Origin: Billgrantia endophytica
GTDB taxonomy: Bacteria; Pseudomonadota; Gammaproteobacteria; Pseudomonadales; Halomonadaceae
Length of the DNA: 64,000 bases
Direction of reading: 5' to 3'
NCBI RefSeq assembly: GCF_002879615.1
Contig: NZ_PNRF01000010.1
Location: forward strand, 62,001 to 126,000
Part shown: in pieces, positions 9,079-17,425 of the stretch
How positions within the stretch are numbered: position 1 is the stretch's first letter
How the letters are laid out: every line of letters starts with the position of its first letter
Translations under genes and position numbers: made by a program
Notes under the pieces: generated by a model
Databases searched by the model: none
Told to the model about the DNA's origin: nothing
The model's input: the letters and a program-made list of their open reading frames with translations, nothing else

Positions 9079-10238
9079 GGGCTGTCCTCGGCTTTCGTCA
9101 GGCGGGCCAGTGTGTCCAGCAATGCGTCCAGTGCGTCTATCGAGTGGGCGGCGTTAAGCGTGATGCGCAGCCTTGCCTGGCCTTTCGGTACGGTGGGCTC
9201 GCGAATGGCACCGACCAGGATTCCCGCCGCGAGGAGCTCTCCCGCCCAATGCATGACTCGGCGGCTATCGCCCAGCAGCAGTGGCTGGATCGGCGTGGTC
9301 GAGGTGGCCAGCGGTAGCCCCAGGCGCTGGGCCTCATGACGGAAATAGGCCACCAGGGCCTGCAGATGGCCACGCCGTTCCGGCTCCGTGGCGAGGATAT
9401 CCAGCGCTTTCAGGGTGGCGGCGGCCACGCCGGGGGGCTGGGCGGTGGTATAGACATAGGGGCGGGCGAACTGGATGAGATGGTCGATCAACGCCTGGCT
9501 GCCGGCAACGAATGCGCCGCCGGTGCCCAATGCCTTGCCCAGTGTGCCGACCAGGATCGGTACGCGAGAGAGGTCATGGGCGCGCCCCACGCATCCATCA
9601 CCGTGTCTGCCCAGTACGCCGAGTCCGTGGGCATCGTCGATCATCAGCCAGGCATGGTGGCGCGCACTGATCGTGGCCAGGGCGGCGATATCCGCCACGT
9701 CGCCATCCATGCTGAAGACACCATCACTGATGACCAGCTTGGGTGCGTTGACCGGGCTTCGAGCGAGCATGCGCGCAAGATCGACGCTATCACCGTGATG
9801 GAAGCGTCGGGACCGGGCTCCGGCAAGCTGGGCACCATCGATCAGTGACGCATGATTCAAGCGGTCCTGAAAGAGATGGGTGTCTCCATCGCAGAGCGCC
9901 TGGAGGGTGCCCAGGTTGGCCATGTAGCCGGTAGAAAAGAGCAGCGCCCGTGGTCGACCCGTGAGGTCGGCCAGGCGCTGCTCGAGCGTTTCGTGGACCT
10001 CGAGATGTCCGCTGACCAGATGTGACGCGCCAGAGCCCGCTCCGAAGCGTCTTGCGCCATTGGCCTGGGCTTCGGCCAGGCGTGGGTCCCTGGCCAGGCC
10101 AAGATAGTCGTTGCCGGCGAAATCATGAACGCCGCTGGCGGGTACATGGGTACGGCGATGGCGCCAGAGCCCCTGTTCCCGGCGCTCTGCCGCCCGGCTG
10201 GCGAGACGTGTCGACCAGCTGTCCGGCTGGGAAGGCAT
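9075..10238 (-). CDS. bioF: 8-amino-7-oxononanoate synthase BioF
   Basis: PLP enzyme condensing pimeloyl-ACP with L-alanine to give KAPA. Typical features are DFAGNDYLGLARDP near residue 40, LLFSTGYMANLGTLQALC, the DDAHGLGVLGRHG aspartate/histidine region and the cofactor lysine in LVGTLGKALGTGGAFVAG. The start at 10238 (387 residues) is preceded by GAGGAG overlapping the bioB stop. The open frame runs upstream to 10388, but that extra part is proline/arginine-rich shadow of bioB. Confidence 0.95.
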   Translation of the reverse strand: MPSQPDSWSTRLASRAAERREQGLWRHRRTHVPASGVHDFAGNDYLGLARDPRLAEAQANGARRFGAGSGASHLVSGHLEVHETLEQRLADLTGRPRALLFSTGYMANLGTLQALCDGDTHLFQDRLNHASLIDGAQLAGARSRRFHHGDSVDLARMLARSPVNAPKLVISDGVFSMDGDVADIAALATISARHHAWLMIDDAHGLGVLGRHGDGCVGRAHDLSRVPILVGTLGKALGTGGAFVAGSQALIDHLIQFARPYVYTTAQPPGVAAATLKALDILATEPERRGHLQALVAYFRHEAQRLGLPLATSTTPIQPLLLGDSRRVMHWAGELLAAGILVGAIREPTVPKGQARLRITLNAAHSIDALDALLDTLARLTKAEDSP

Positions 10239-10245
10239 GCGCTCC

Positions 10246-11355
10246 TCAGGCCTCGGTCGCGTCATGGGCCAGGGAGGCGGCATGAGTCTGGGCGGTCTGG
10301 AAGGCCATGGCGGTTTCCAGGCTTTCCTGCTGGCGGATCTCGTCGGTACAGGTCTCGCGACGCTCGGGGTGCAGGCCCAGCTTGGCAAACAGGGCGCGGT
10401 CGAGATCGGCCTGGGGGTTCGCGGTGGTCAGCAGCCGTTCGCCGTAGAAGATGGAATTGGCACCCGCCAGGAAGGCCAGGGCCTGGGTGGATTCGCTCAT
10501 CTGCTCACGACCGGCGGAGAGGCGGACATGGCTCCCGGGCATCAGGATGCGGGCGACGGCGATGGCGCGGATGAACGTGATGGGATCCAGGTCCTCGACG
10601 TCTTCCAGCGGTGTGCCTGGCACCTTGACCAGCATGTTGATGGGCACCGACTCGGGGTGTGGCTCGAGACGTACAAGCTGTTGCAACAGGGCCGCACGGT
10701 CACGAGGTGCCTCGCCCATGCCGAGGATGCCCCCCGAGCAGACTTTCATGCCTGCCTCGCGAACGCTTGCCAGGGTTTCCAGGCGATCACCATAGGTGCG
10801 AGTCGTGATGATCTCCCCGTAGAACTCCGGTGAGGTATCCAGGTTGTGGTTGTAGTAGTCGAGGCCCGCAGCCGCCAGTTGCCTGGCCTGGTCGGTATCG
10901 ACCATGCCCAGGGTCATGCAGGTCTCGAGCCCGAGGGCCTTGACCCGGCGCACCATTTCCATCACCACCTCGAGATCCTTAGCGCGAGGGCTGCGCCAGG
11001 CCGCTCCCATGCAGAATCGGCTTGCTCCCGCGTCTTGCGCGGCTTTCGCCTGTTCCACCACCTTCTCGATCTCCAGCAGCTTCTCCTTGTCGAGGTCAGT
11101 GGCGTAATGGCCGGACTGGGGGCAGTATTTGCAGTCTTCCGGGCAGGCGCCGGTCTTGATCGACAAGAGGGTGGAGACTTGTACCGCATTGGCATCGAAA
11201 TTGGCACGATGCACCTGCTGTGCGCGAAACAGCAGGTCATTGAAAGGCAGGTCGAATAGTGCTTCGATCTCGACCAGCGACCAGTCGTGGCGGACCTCGG
11301 CGTCACCGGCCAGGGCCGGGGCGGGTGTGCTGGGAGCTTGGTATGCTGAGGGCAT
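10246..11355 (-). CDS. bioB: Biotin synthase BioB
   Basis: Radical-SAM enzyme inserting sulfur into dethiobiotin. The cluster motif [14 protein letters not shown] carries the CxxxCxxC cysteines that bind the 4Fe-4S cluster. The [21 protein letters not shown] and [17 protein letters not shown] stretches are family hallmarks. Length 369 is normal, with a slightly extended C-terminus. It is the first gene of bioBFHCD. Two BirA-like operators lie 16-102 bases upstream of its start, so biotin-dependent repression is expected. Confidence 0.97.
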   Translation of the reverse strand: MPSAYQAPSTPAPALAGDAEVRHDWSLVEIEALFDLPFNDLLFRAQQVHRANFDANAVQVSTLLSIKTGACPEDCKYCPQSGHYATDLDKEKLLEIEKVVEQAKAAQDAGASRFCMGAAWRSPRAKDLEVVMEMVRRVKALGLETCMTLGMVDTDQARQLAAAGLDYYNHNLDTSPEFYGEIITTRTYGDRLETLASVREAGMKVCSGGILGMGEAPRDRAALLQQLVRLEPHPESVPINMLVKVPGTPLEDVEDLDPITFIRAIAVARILMPGSHVRLSAGREQMSESTQALAFLAGANSIFYGERLLTTANPQADLDRALFAKLGLHPERRETCTDEIRQQESLETAMAFQTAQTHAASLAHDATEA

Positions 11356-11370
11356 GGCGAGGCTCGCTTC

Positions 11371-11402
11371 TTGTCAACTAGTAAAAGAAGTTTGGTTGAC
11401 AG
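11371..11402. promoter_or_regulatory. BirA-like operator, proximal to bioB
   Basis: TTGTCAAC (11371-11378) and GTTGACAG (11395-11402) form inverted arms matching at 7 of 8 positions with a 16-base spacer. This resembles the bipartite gammaproteobacterial BirA operator (arms like TTGTAAAC and GTTTACAA). It would cover the predicted start of bioB transcription. Confidence 0.65.
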
Positions 11403-11404
11403 AG

Positions 11405-11432
11405 AGCTTACGTGAATGCCATTTGCTGTCAA
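11405..11432 (-). promoter_or_regulatory. Possible bioB promoter
   Basis: On the minus strand TTGACA (11432-11427), a perfect -35, is followed after 16 bases by TAAGCT (11410-11405), a weak -10. The -35 lies in an arm of the distal BirA-like site, so repressor binding would block it. Confidence 0.4.
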
Positions 11433-11457
11433 CCCTGACTCGTTACGTTGTTGACGG
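11426..11457. promoter_or_regulatory. BirA-like operator, distal
   Basis: CTGTCAAC (11426-11433) and GTTGACGG (11450-11457) again have a 16-base spacer; the inner seven bases of each arm pair except for the outermost one. The centres of the two operator-like sites are 55 bases apart. The site lies between bioB and the divergent comF-like gene and could affect either. Confidence 0.5.
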
Positions 11458-11528
11458 TTCGAATTGACAGGGGCTGCTTGGCACGGAGTGTCTCGCGTGG
11501 GTAACGGGCCGTTGGAGGGCGACCGAGT

Positions 11529-12320
11529 GTGACGAGGAAAGATAGGACCAGGACCGATCCGGGTCACAGGGGCGTTTCCCGCTCTAGCGGATCGCTCTGG
11601 CCTCGATTGGCCCAGGCGGTCATCCAGATGGTGGACGGTGGGCTGCGGCGTGCGCTGCCTGGACGCTGTGCCTTTTGCCTGGCGCCAGGGCAGGGCGGGC
11701 ACCCCTGGTGTGAGTCCTGCTTCGAAAGCCTTCCCTGGAACGTGCCGGCCTGCCCGGGCTGCGCCGAACCACGGCCGTCCGGCACGTTGGCGGGACGGCT
11801 CTGTGGGCGTTGCGTGGTCACTCCCCCGCGCTTCGACAAGGCTCGTGTACCGCTCTGTTATCAGGGCGAAATCACAGCGATGGTGCGGCGCTTCAAGTTT
11901 CATGCCTCGCCCCGTGCCGGCAATGTGCTGCTCGAGCTGCTGGAGCTCGGCCTGCCACCGAAGGCCCTGGCCTGGCCCCAGGCCCTGATTCCGGTGCCGC
12001 TGCATCCCCGGCGCGCCCGCGAGCGTGGCTTCGATCAGGCCGATTGGCTGGCTCGGCGGCTATCACGGCGACTCGATATTCCTCTCGTGGCGGCCCGTCG
12101 TTGTCGCGACACCCGTTCCCAGCGTGGCCTCGATCGCATGGAACGACGTCACAACCTGCGGGATGGTTTCGAGGTGACGGGCCGCCTGCCGGGACGCGTG
12201 GCGCTGCTTGACGACGTCATGACAACGGGAGCCACCTTGGATGCACTGGCGCAAGCCTGTCGACGGGCTGGCGCGGAGGGGGTCGAGGCCTGGGCGGTTG
12301 CCCGTACGCCACTGCTGTAA
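11529..12320 (+). CDS. ComF-family phosphoribosyltransferase-like protein
   Basis: Homologue of ComF/GntX, proteins linked to DNA uptake and DNA or carbon metabolism whose biochemistry is not settled. Two zinc-finger pairs are visible in the N-terminal third (CAFCLAP...CESC and CPGCAEP...CGRC). The C-terminal type I phosphoribosyltransferase domain has VALLDDVMTTGATL as the PRPP loop. It also has VPLHPRRARERGFDQADWLA. The start is GTG at 11529 after GGAGGGC; a later ATG near 11628 would remove only the variable tail. It is divergent from bioB, so its promoter region is shared with the BirA-like sites. Confidence 0.88.
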   Translation: MTRKDRTRTDPGHRGVSRSSGSLWPRLAQAVIQMVDGGLRRALPGRCAFCLAPGQGGHPWCESCFESLPWNVPACPGCAEPRPSGTLAGRLCGRCVVTPPRFDKARVPLCYQGEITAMVRRFKFHASPRAGNVLLELLELGLPPKALAWPQALIPVPLHPRRARERGFDQADWLARRLSRRLDIPLVAARRCRDTRSQRGLDRMERRHNLRDGFEVTGRLPGRVALLDDVMTTGATLDALAQACRRAGAEGVEAWAVARTPLL

Positions 12321-12363
12321 CTCTGCTAGCATGCAGCTCCCATTCAGGCAGACCGGAGGCACC

Positions 12364-13347
12364 ATGGACGCGAAACACCCCTTTGCCCGGCTTGAGCCGG
12401 CGCGAATCGTGGCGGCGGTGGAGTCTCTGGGCCTGTGGCTGCCCGGCGAGCCTTTCGCGTTGAACAGCTACGAAAACCGCGTCTACCTGATCCATGACGA
12501 GGAGCGCCGGCGCTGGGTGGTGAAGTTCTATCGTCCCGAACGATGGAGCGATGAGCAGATACAGGAGGAGCACACTTTTCTCGCTGAGCTGAAAGACGCC
12601 GGGGTGGCGGTGGCGGCTCCCTGGCAGGATGAGGCCGGCCGGACCCTGCACCATGCCGAGGGATTCCGCTTTGCCCTCTTTCCGCAGCTGCCTGGTCAGG
12701 CGCCCGAGCTGGAAAATCCGGCGCACCTCTTCGCACTCGGTGAATTGATCGGAGCGACCCATGCGGTAGGCGAGCGGTCCGCCTTCGTGCACCGTGGCAG
12801 AATGGATCTGGACGGGATGGTGTTGGAAGCCCGGGAACGGGTGCTGTCCGGCTCCTGGCTCGATCGACAGCAGCGGCGTGCCTATGAGCGCGTGGCTGGC
12901 CTGCTGCATGATGCCTTGCAGCCACATGCCTGGAGCATGGAGCAGACGATACGGGTCCATGGCGATTGCCATATCGGCAACATTCTCGGGCGCGACGATG
13001 CATTTGCCCTGGTGGACTTCGATGATTGCCTGACGGCCCCCGCCATACAGGATCTCTGGATGTTGCTGACCGCCCAGCACGATGCCGAATGGCAGATGCA
13101 GCTCTCCGAGGTCATGGAGGGGTACGAGCAGCACCGTGACTTCGATCGCAAGGAGCTGGCGCTGATCGAGCCTCTTCGCACCCTGCGGTTGATGCGACAC
13201 AGTGCCTGGCTGGTGGCCCGCTGGCAGGATCCGGCCTTTCCGCCGGCCTTCCCATGGCTGGCGGACGCCGGCTATTGGGATGGCCATATCCGCATGCTGG
13301 AGCAACAGCGACAGGTACTGGACAAGGCGCCACGCTGGCTGGCCTGA
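12364..13347 (+). CDS. srkA: Stress response kinase A (SrkA/YihE family)
   Basis: Kinase of the aminoglycoside-phosphotransferase-like fold, known in enterobacteria to protect against envelope-stress and MazEF-type death. Visible motifs: SYENRVYLI near residue 35, the ATP lysine in WVVKFYRPERW, the catalytic loop VHGDCHIGNILG and the metal site VDFDDCLTAPAIQDLW. Length 327 nearly equals E. coli SrkA (328). The start at 12364 follows GGAGG; upstream in-frame ATGs fall inside comF. A strong hairpin ends the gene. Confidence 0.92.
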   Translation: MDAKHPFARLEPARIVAAVESLGLWLPGEPFALNSYENRVYLIHDEERRRWVVKFYRPERWSDEQIQEEHTFLAELKDAGVAVAAPWQDEAGRTLHHAEGFRFALFPQLPGQAPELENPAHLFALGELIGATHAVGERSAFVHRGRMDLDGMVLEARERVLSGSWLDRQQRRAYERVAGLLHDALQPHAWSMEQTIRVHGDCHIGNILGRDDAFALVDFDDCLTAPAIQDLWMLLTAQHDAEWQMQLSEVMEGYEQHRDFDRKELALIEPLRTLRLMRHSAWLVARWQDPAFPPAFPWLADAGYWDGHIRMLEQQRQVLDKAPRWLA

Positions 13348-13376
13348 CTGCGACGCTTCGCTTGAGAATCACAACG

Positions 13377-13406
13377 CATGACGCACCCTGGGCGGGGTGC
13401 GTCATG
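13377..13406. terminator. Hairpin between srkA and the convergent gene at 13441
   Basis: Arms CATGACGCACCC (13377-13388) and GGGTGCGTCATG (13395-13406) pair perfectly over 12 bases with a 6-base loop. It lies in the 93-base gap between two convergent genes. The T-run is poor on both strands, but the placement supports a shared stop signal. Confidence 0.6.
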
Positions 13407-13440
13407 GGGTCATGAGGGAAAGCGATGAGTCTATCCGCGC

Positions 13441-14001
13441 TTACTCGTCGGGATCGGGGCGCTCGGCAGGAATCGGATTGGCGATGCCGGTCCCGTCTGC
13501 CTGACGCCGCTGTTCGTTGATGCGAGCCGCTGGATTGTCCTGCTCCTCGATTTCCAGGGCGCTGGCGAACTGGAGGTGAAACACGTGGTCGGATGTCAGC
13601 TCGCAGCGGCCACCGTCACAGGCGGCCACACCATAGCTGCCATCGGCATCGTATGCAGCAGCAGAAACCTCGCCACTGAAGATCTCACTATCGTCACCAT
13701 CGGTTTCGACGCAGGTCAACGCCTTGGTCGTGATGCGAACCCGCTCGCCGTCGAGGCGTGCATCGCCCACCAGAACGCAGTACTCGGGCAACTCATGCGA
13801 GGCATCGGTTGCGTGACTGACCGGGCGAAGCAGAATGTCGTCATGGCGGGACCTGTCTGCGTCCAGGGTCAGGTCGTCGATGACCTGGACAGCGACGCTG
13901 GCATCGGCGGGCAAGGATAGCGTCGCTGCGAAAGCGGCCGACGGAAGGGCCAACAGCGCCAGTCCAGCTGCTGTCAGCAAGGCATCAGGGATCTTGATCA
14001 T
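13441..14001 (-). CDS. Exported protein of unknown function
   Basis: I do not recognise this 186-residue protein. From the ATG at 14001 the N-terminus has a lysine, a hydrophobic core (LLTAAGLALLALP) and the cleavage-like site SAAFA-ATLS, so it is probably secreted to the periplasm. The mature part is acidic, with four cysteines in two groups (EYCVLV and LTCVET; VAACDG and GRCEL) that could form disulfides. The C-terminal tail is polar and proline-rich. The frame extends upstream to 14046 but the signal peptide argues for 14001. Alone between convergent srkA and divergent folE. Confidence 0.75.
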   Translation of the reverse strand: MIKIPDALLTAAGLALLALPSAAFAATLSLPADASVAVQVIDDLTLDADRSRHDDILLRPVSHATDASHELPEYCVLVGDARLDGERVRITTKALTCVETDGDDSEIFSGEVSAAAYDADGSYGVAACDGGRCELTSDHVFHLQFASALEIEEQDNPAARINEQRRQADGTGIANPIPAERPDPDE

Positions 14002-14175
14002 AGGGTCTCTCGATGGACACGGCCATATACGAATGTGCAGACCCATATTATCACAGCGCCCTGCAACCAGCAGTGGGAGGAATGTCGCAGAGTGCGCTCA
14101 CGGCGTATTCGGGGTGTGCTTTGCCCTGCGAATGATCGAGGCTTGCGTTAGAATCACGGTTTCACGCAATCAAGA

Positions 14176-14204
14176 CGTTGTACAAATATTTTTTATTGTA
14201 TAGT
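14176..14204 (+). promoter_or_regulatory. Probable folE promoter
   Basis: An AT-rich patch upstream of folE contains TATAGT (14199-14204). A -35 can be read as CGTTGT (14176-14181, 17-base spacer) or TTGTAC (14178-14183, 15-base spacer). It is the only promoter-like stretch in the gap before the folE-folX pair. Confidence 0.4.
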
Positions 14205-14273
14205 TCTTGTGCATCGATGTGATGACCAGACCATCACGACAGCTTCCAGTACAGACTGGCACGGGGCCTGACC

Positions 14274-14831
14274 ATGAACGAAGAACTCGCCGACTACTAT
14301 CGCCAGATCATCCTTGAATTGGGGGAAAACCCCGAGAGAGAAGGGTTGCGCGACACTCCCAAGCGGGCCGCGAAAGCCATGCAGTTCCTCAACCGTGGCT
14401 ATACCCAGACGCTGGAAGACATCATCAACGGGGCGGTGTTCGAATCCGAGACGGATGAGATGGTGGTGGTGAAGGACATAGAGCTCTATTCACTGTGTGA
14501 ACACCATCTGCTGCCGTTCATCGGCAAGTGCCACATCGCCTACATGCCCAACGGCAAGGTGTTGGGGCTGTCCAAGTTCGCGCGCATCGTCGACATGTTT
14601 GCCCGGCGCATGCAGATCCAGGAGAACCTGACTCGACAGATTGCCCAGGCGGTGCAGCAGGTGACCGACGCCAGGGGGGTCGCCGTCGTCATCGAAGCCC
14701 GGCACCTCTGCATGATGATGCGTGGTGTGGAAAAACAGAACTCCAGCATGACATCTTCCGTGATGTTGGGTGCGTTCCGTGACAACCAGCCGACACGGCA
14801 AGAGTTTCTGACTCTCGTCAATGGCCGCTGA
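14274..14831 (+). CDS. folE: GTP cyclohydrolase I FolE
   Basis: Zinc enzyme converting GTP to dihydroneopterin triphosphate, the entry step to folates and other pterins. The motif [20 protein letters not shown] holds the zinc cysteine and catalytic histidine; [15 protein letters not shown] provides the second cysteine. The [10 protein letters not shown] region is also typical. Length 185 corresponds to the short FolE form. folX follows 35 bases later and uses the same product, so the pair is probably one transcript. Confidence 0.97.
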   Translation: MNEELADYYRQIILELGENPEREGLRDTPKRAAKAMQFLNRGYTQTLEDIINGAVFESETDEMVVVKDIELYSLCEHHLLPFIGKCHIAYMPNGKVLGLSKFARIVDMFARRMQIQENLTRQIAQAVQQVTDARGVAVVIEARHLCMMMRGVEKQNSSMTSSVMLGAFRDNQPTRQEFLTLVNGR

Positions 14832-14866
14832 TTGCGGCGTTTCCGACTTGACCTGGAGAATTCGTC

Positions 14867-15277
14867 ATGACGCTGCACGCCCTGGATGACCAGCATCTCG
14901 ATCATGATTTCGCCACCATTCGCATCAAGAATCTTCGCTTGCGTACCTACATCGGGATCAAGGATGACGAGATCAATAATCGCCAGGATGTCGTGATCAA
15001 CGCAGTGATCCGCTACCGGGCGGACAAGGCCGTGGCGTTCAACCGTATCGAGCAGGCCCTGAACTATCGCACCATCACCAAGTCCGTGATCTCCCTGGTA
15101 GAGGAGAATCGCTTCCTGCTGTTGGAACGGATGACCCGCGAAGTACTGGATCTGATCATGTCTCATGAAGCGGTGCTCACCGCCCAGGTGGAGATCGACA
15201 AGCCCCATGCGCTGCGCTTCGCCGACTCCGTTTCCATCACGCTATCGGCTAGCCGCGAACCCCGGAGGTCACGTTGA
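14867..15277 (+). CDS. folX: Dihydroneopterin triphosphate 2'-epimerase FolX
   Basis: FolB-fold enzyme that epimerises dihydroneopterin triphosphate to the monapterin form, used for tetrahydromonapterin in gammaproteobacteria. The sequence is very like E. coli Fol[21 protein letters not shown] near residue 18, then [15 protein letters not shown] and [13 protein letters not shown]. FolB aldolases lack the E. coli FolX-like [10 protein letters not shown] run seen here, so FolX is preferred. Length 136 includes a short extra N-terminus. Neighbouring folE makes its substrate. Confidence 0.92.
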   Translation: MTLHALDDQHLDHDFATIRIKNLRLRTYIGIKDDEINNRQDVVINAVIRYRADKAVAFNRIEQALNYRTITKSVISLVEENRFLLLERMTREVLDLIMSHEAVLTAQVEIDKPHALRFADSVSITLSASREPRRSR

Positions 15278-15398
15278 ATGTCGCTCGTTCCACGGTTCGG
15301 GACCCGGCGTTTCCCGCTGTGCCGTTTGGTGCAACGGAAGGTTTGCGCGTAGCATGGAGTAAGGTAAGGTTTAGCCCCCCACAGGGAGAGATGAGTAG

Positions 15399-15707
15399 TT
15401 GGAAAGCGACAACACCCCCCGCCGGCAATATTCCCCCTGGGCCATGGCGTCCATCGTCACGGCGCTGATTTCGCTGCTGCTTGCTGGCAGCATGCCTCCG
15501 GTCAACATCGCGGCTGCCATCTTCGCTGTCATGGGGCTGCGGCAGATTCGCCGAGACCCCGATCGCTACACAGGCCGGGCCTTTTGCTGGATCGCCATCG
15601 CACTGGCGCTGATACTTGCCATACTGACGGCCATGGTCCAACCCCAGACGCAGGTAGGAACGGATGGTTTCATGGTGCCGGATGAAGGTGCCGGTGCCGT
15701 GGAGTGA
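15399..15707 (+). CDS. Small DUF4190-like membrane protein
   Basis: A 102-residue protein with two hydrophobic segments (about residues 16-45 and 62-80) flanking a short polar loop IRRDPDRYTGR. This is the usual layout of DUF4190-type proteins, in which the loop carries a conserved Gly/Arg patch. The start is TTG at 15399, with GGAGAG 8 bases upstream. An ATG at 15391 opens a different, short frame and is rejected. Function unknown; probably inner membrane. No operon partner is clear. Confidence 0.7.
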   Translation: MESDNTPRRQYSPWAMASIVTALISLLLAGSMPPVNIAAAIFAVMGLRQIRRDPDRYTGRAFCWIAIALALILAILTAMVQPQTQVGTDGFMVPDEGAGAVE

Positions 15708-15759
15708 CAAAGCCAACTTACACGCTACAACGAGGCCGCGCGACGGCCGGGAGATGATC

Positions 15760-17217
15760 ATGGAAGCCCTGAAGGAAACGCAGCTCTACTGCCCTTTCGC
15801 CTACATCGACGGGAGCTGGGTCGCCGCAGACAGCGGTGAGCAGATCGAGGTCATCAACCCCGCCACTGGAGAGTCCTTCGGTAACGTCCCGCGTCTTGGT
15901 CGCGCCGAGACCGAGAGGGCCATCGCCGCTGCCGAGTTGGCGCTGGTGGGGTGGCGTGCGCTGACGGCCCAGGAGCGCGCCGACATCCTCATGAAATGGC
16001 ACGACTTGATGCTCGAGCATCAGGACGATCTGGCCATGATCATGACCTATGAGCAGGGCAAGCCACTGAAGGAGGCCGCAGGCGAAATCGCCTATGCGGC
16101 CAGTTTCCTGCGCTGGTTTGCCGAAGAGGCCAGGCGTGTCTATGGCGAAACCATCCCGGCTGCCAAGCCCAATCAGCGCATCGTCGTGACCAAGCAGCCA
16201 GTGGGTGTGGTGGGTGCCATCACACCCTGGAACTTCCCGGCGGCAATGATTACCCGCAAGGCCGGCGCGGCCCTGGCCGCCGGTTGTACCATCGTGGTGA
16301 AACCCGCCAGCCAGACCCCTTTTTCCGCGACTGCCCTGGCGCTACTGGCCGAACGGGCCGGCGTGCCGCGCGGGGTGTTCAACGTGGTACCGGGTCACGC
16401 CAGCGAGATTGCCGCGGCCATGACCGAATCGCCGTTGGTGCGCAAGATCACCTTTACCGGTTCAACCGAGGTGGGGCGTGAGTTGATGGCCCGGGCGGCA
16501 CAGAACATTCAGAAGATTTCACTGGAACTGGGCGGCAACGCTCCCTTCATCGTGTTTGAAGACGCCGATCTGGATGCCGCCGTGGAAGGGGCCATGGCGG
16601 CCAAGTTCCGCAATGCGGGACAGACCTGTATCTGCACCAATCGCTTCCTGGTTCAGTCCAGCGTGGTGAATGCCTTCTGCGAGAAGCTGGCCGTGGCCAT
16701 GAACAGCGAGCTGAAAGTGGGCGATGGAACCAAAGCCGGCATCAACATCGGGCCCCTGATCGATGACAAGGCGGTGGCCAAGGTCAGCGAGCACGTTCAC
16801 GATGCGGTAGACCGGGGTGCCGAGCTGCTGCTGGGTGGCAATCCGCATCCGCTGGGTGGCAATTTCTTTACGCCGACCCTGATCAGCTTCGCGACCGGTG
16901 ACATGAAGGTGGCCCATGAGGAAACCTTCGGGCCCCTGGCAGCGGTCTTCCCCTTCGAGGATGAAGAGGATGCGGTGAAGATGGCCAATGACACCCAGTA
17001 TGGCCTCGCCTCCTACTTCTATTCTCGTGACCTGGGCCGCGTCTGGCGGGTGGCCGATGCGCTGGAATACGGCATGGTGGGTATCAATACCGGGCTGATC
17101 TCCAATCCCACGGCGCCGTTCGGCGGCGTCAAGGCTTCGGGCCTCGGACGCGAGGGCGGCCACCAGGGGCTGGAGGAGTTTCTGGAGACCAAGTACCTTT
17201 GCATCGACCTGGGCTAA
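15760..17217 (+). CDS. gabD: NAD(P)-dependent succinate-semialdehyde dehydrogenase-like aldehyde dehydrogenase
   Basis: Aldehyde dehydrogenase oxidising succinate semialdehyde to succinate, the end of the GABA shunt. The catalytic glutamate lies in SLELGGNAPFIVFEDAD and the nucleophilic cysteine in NAGQTCICTNRF, whose CIC arrangement is typical of GabD. The GVVGAITPWNFPAAM and FTGSTEVGREL coenzyme motifs are intact. The ATG at 15760 (485 residues) has GGGAG six bases before it; ATG 15754 is too close to that site. No gabT is nearby, so the substrate rests on family similarity only. Confidence 0.88.
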   Translation: MEALKETQLYCPFAYIDGSWVAADSGEQIEVINPATGESFGNVPRLGRAETERAIAAAELALVGWRALTAQERADILMKWHDLMLEHQDDLAMIMTYEQGKPLKEAAGEIAYAASFLRWFAEEARRVYGETIPAAKPNQRIVVTKQPVGVVGAITPWNFPAAMITRKAGAALAAGCTIVVKPASQTPFSATALALLAERAGVPRGVFNVVPGHASEIAAAMTESPLVRKITFTGSTEVGRELMARAAQNIQKISLELGGNAPFIVFEDADLDAAVEGAMAAKFRNAGQTCICTNRFLVQSSVVNAFCEKLAVAMNSELKVGDGTKAGINIGPLIDDKAVAKVSEHVHDAVDRGAELLLGGNPHPLGGNFFTPTLISFATGDMKVAHEETFGPLAAVFPFEDEEDAVKMANDTQYGLASYFYSRDLGRVWRVADALEYGMVGINTGLISNPTAPFGGVKASGLGREGGHQGLEEFLETKYLCIDLG

Positions 17218-17256
17218 CGGTAAAAACCAAGGCCACCGGCTCCAGGCTACGGCTTT

Positions 17257-17352
17257 CCGGCGACAGGCGCTACGCGGAGGCGCTGTGAACCCTTCCTTGG
17301 GCGCTACCTTTTCCATCCCTGGAAAAGGACCTCCGCTGCGGCCTGTCCCCGG
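17257..17352. repeat. Imperfect palindromic intergenic element
   Basis: Between gabD and purH, GACAGGC (17262-17268) pairs with GCCTGTC (17341-17347). GCGGAGG pairs with CCTCCGC, and a perfect inner hairpin CCTTTTCCA/TGGAAAAGG (17307-17315 and 17320-17328, loop TCCC) sits at the centre. The nested structure resembles a REP/small palindromic repeat unit. I see no second copy in the window, so its repeat nature is inferred. Confidence 0.45.
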
Positions 17353-17376
17353 CGCCGCTCGCTCGCATCGACAATA

Positions 17377-17416
17377 AATAGACACCCCATCGATTAACAT
17401 CGATGGGGTGTCTATT
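17377..17416. terminator. Bidirectional terminator between gabD and purH
   Basis: Perfect 18-base arms (17377-17394 and 17399-17416) beginning AATAGACACC and ending GGTGTCTATT enclose the loop TAAC. The A/T-rich ends of the stem give short T-runs on both strands. It lies 9 bases beyond the purH stop, between convergent genes. Confidence 0.85.
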
Positions 17417-17425
17417 CCAGCGTTT

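Noticed and set aside
15391-15468. ATG start for the small membrane protein
   Set aside because: That ATG is in a different frame that stops after about 25 codons; the TTG at 15399 leads the real protein.
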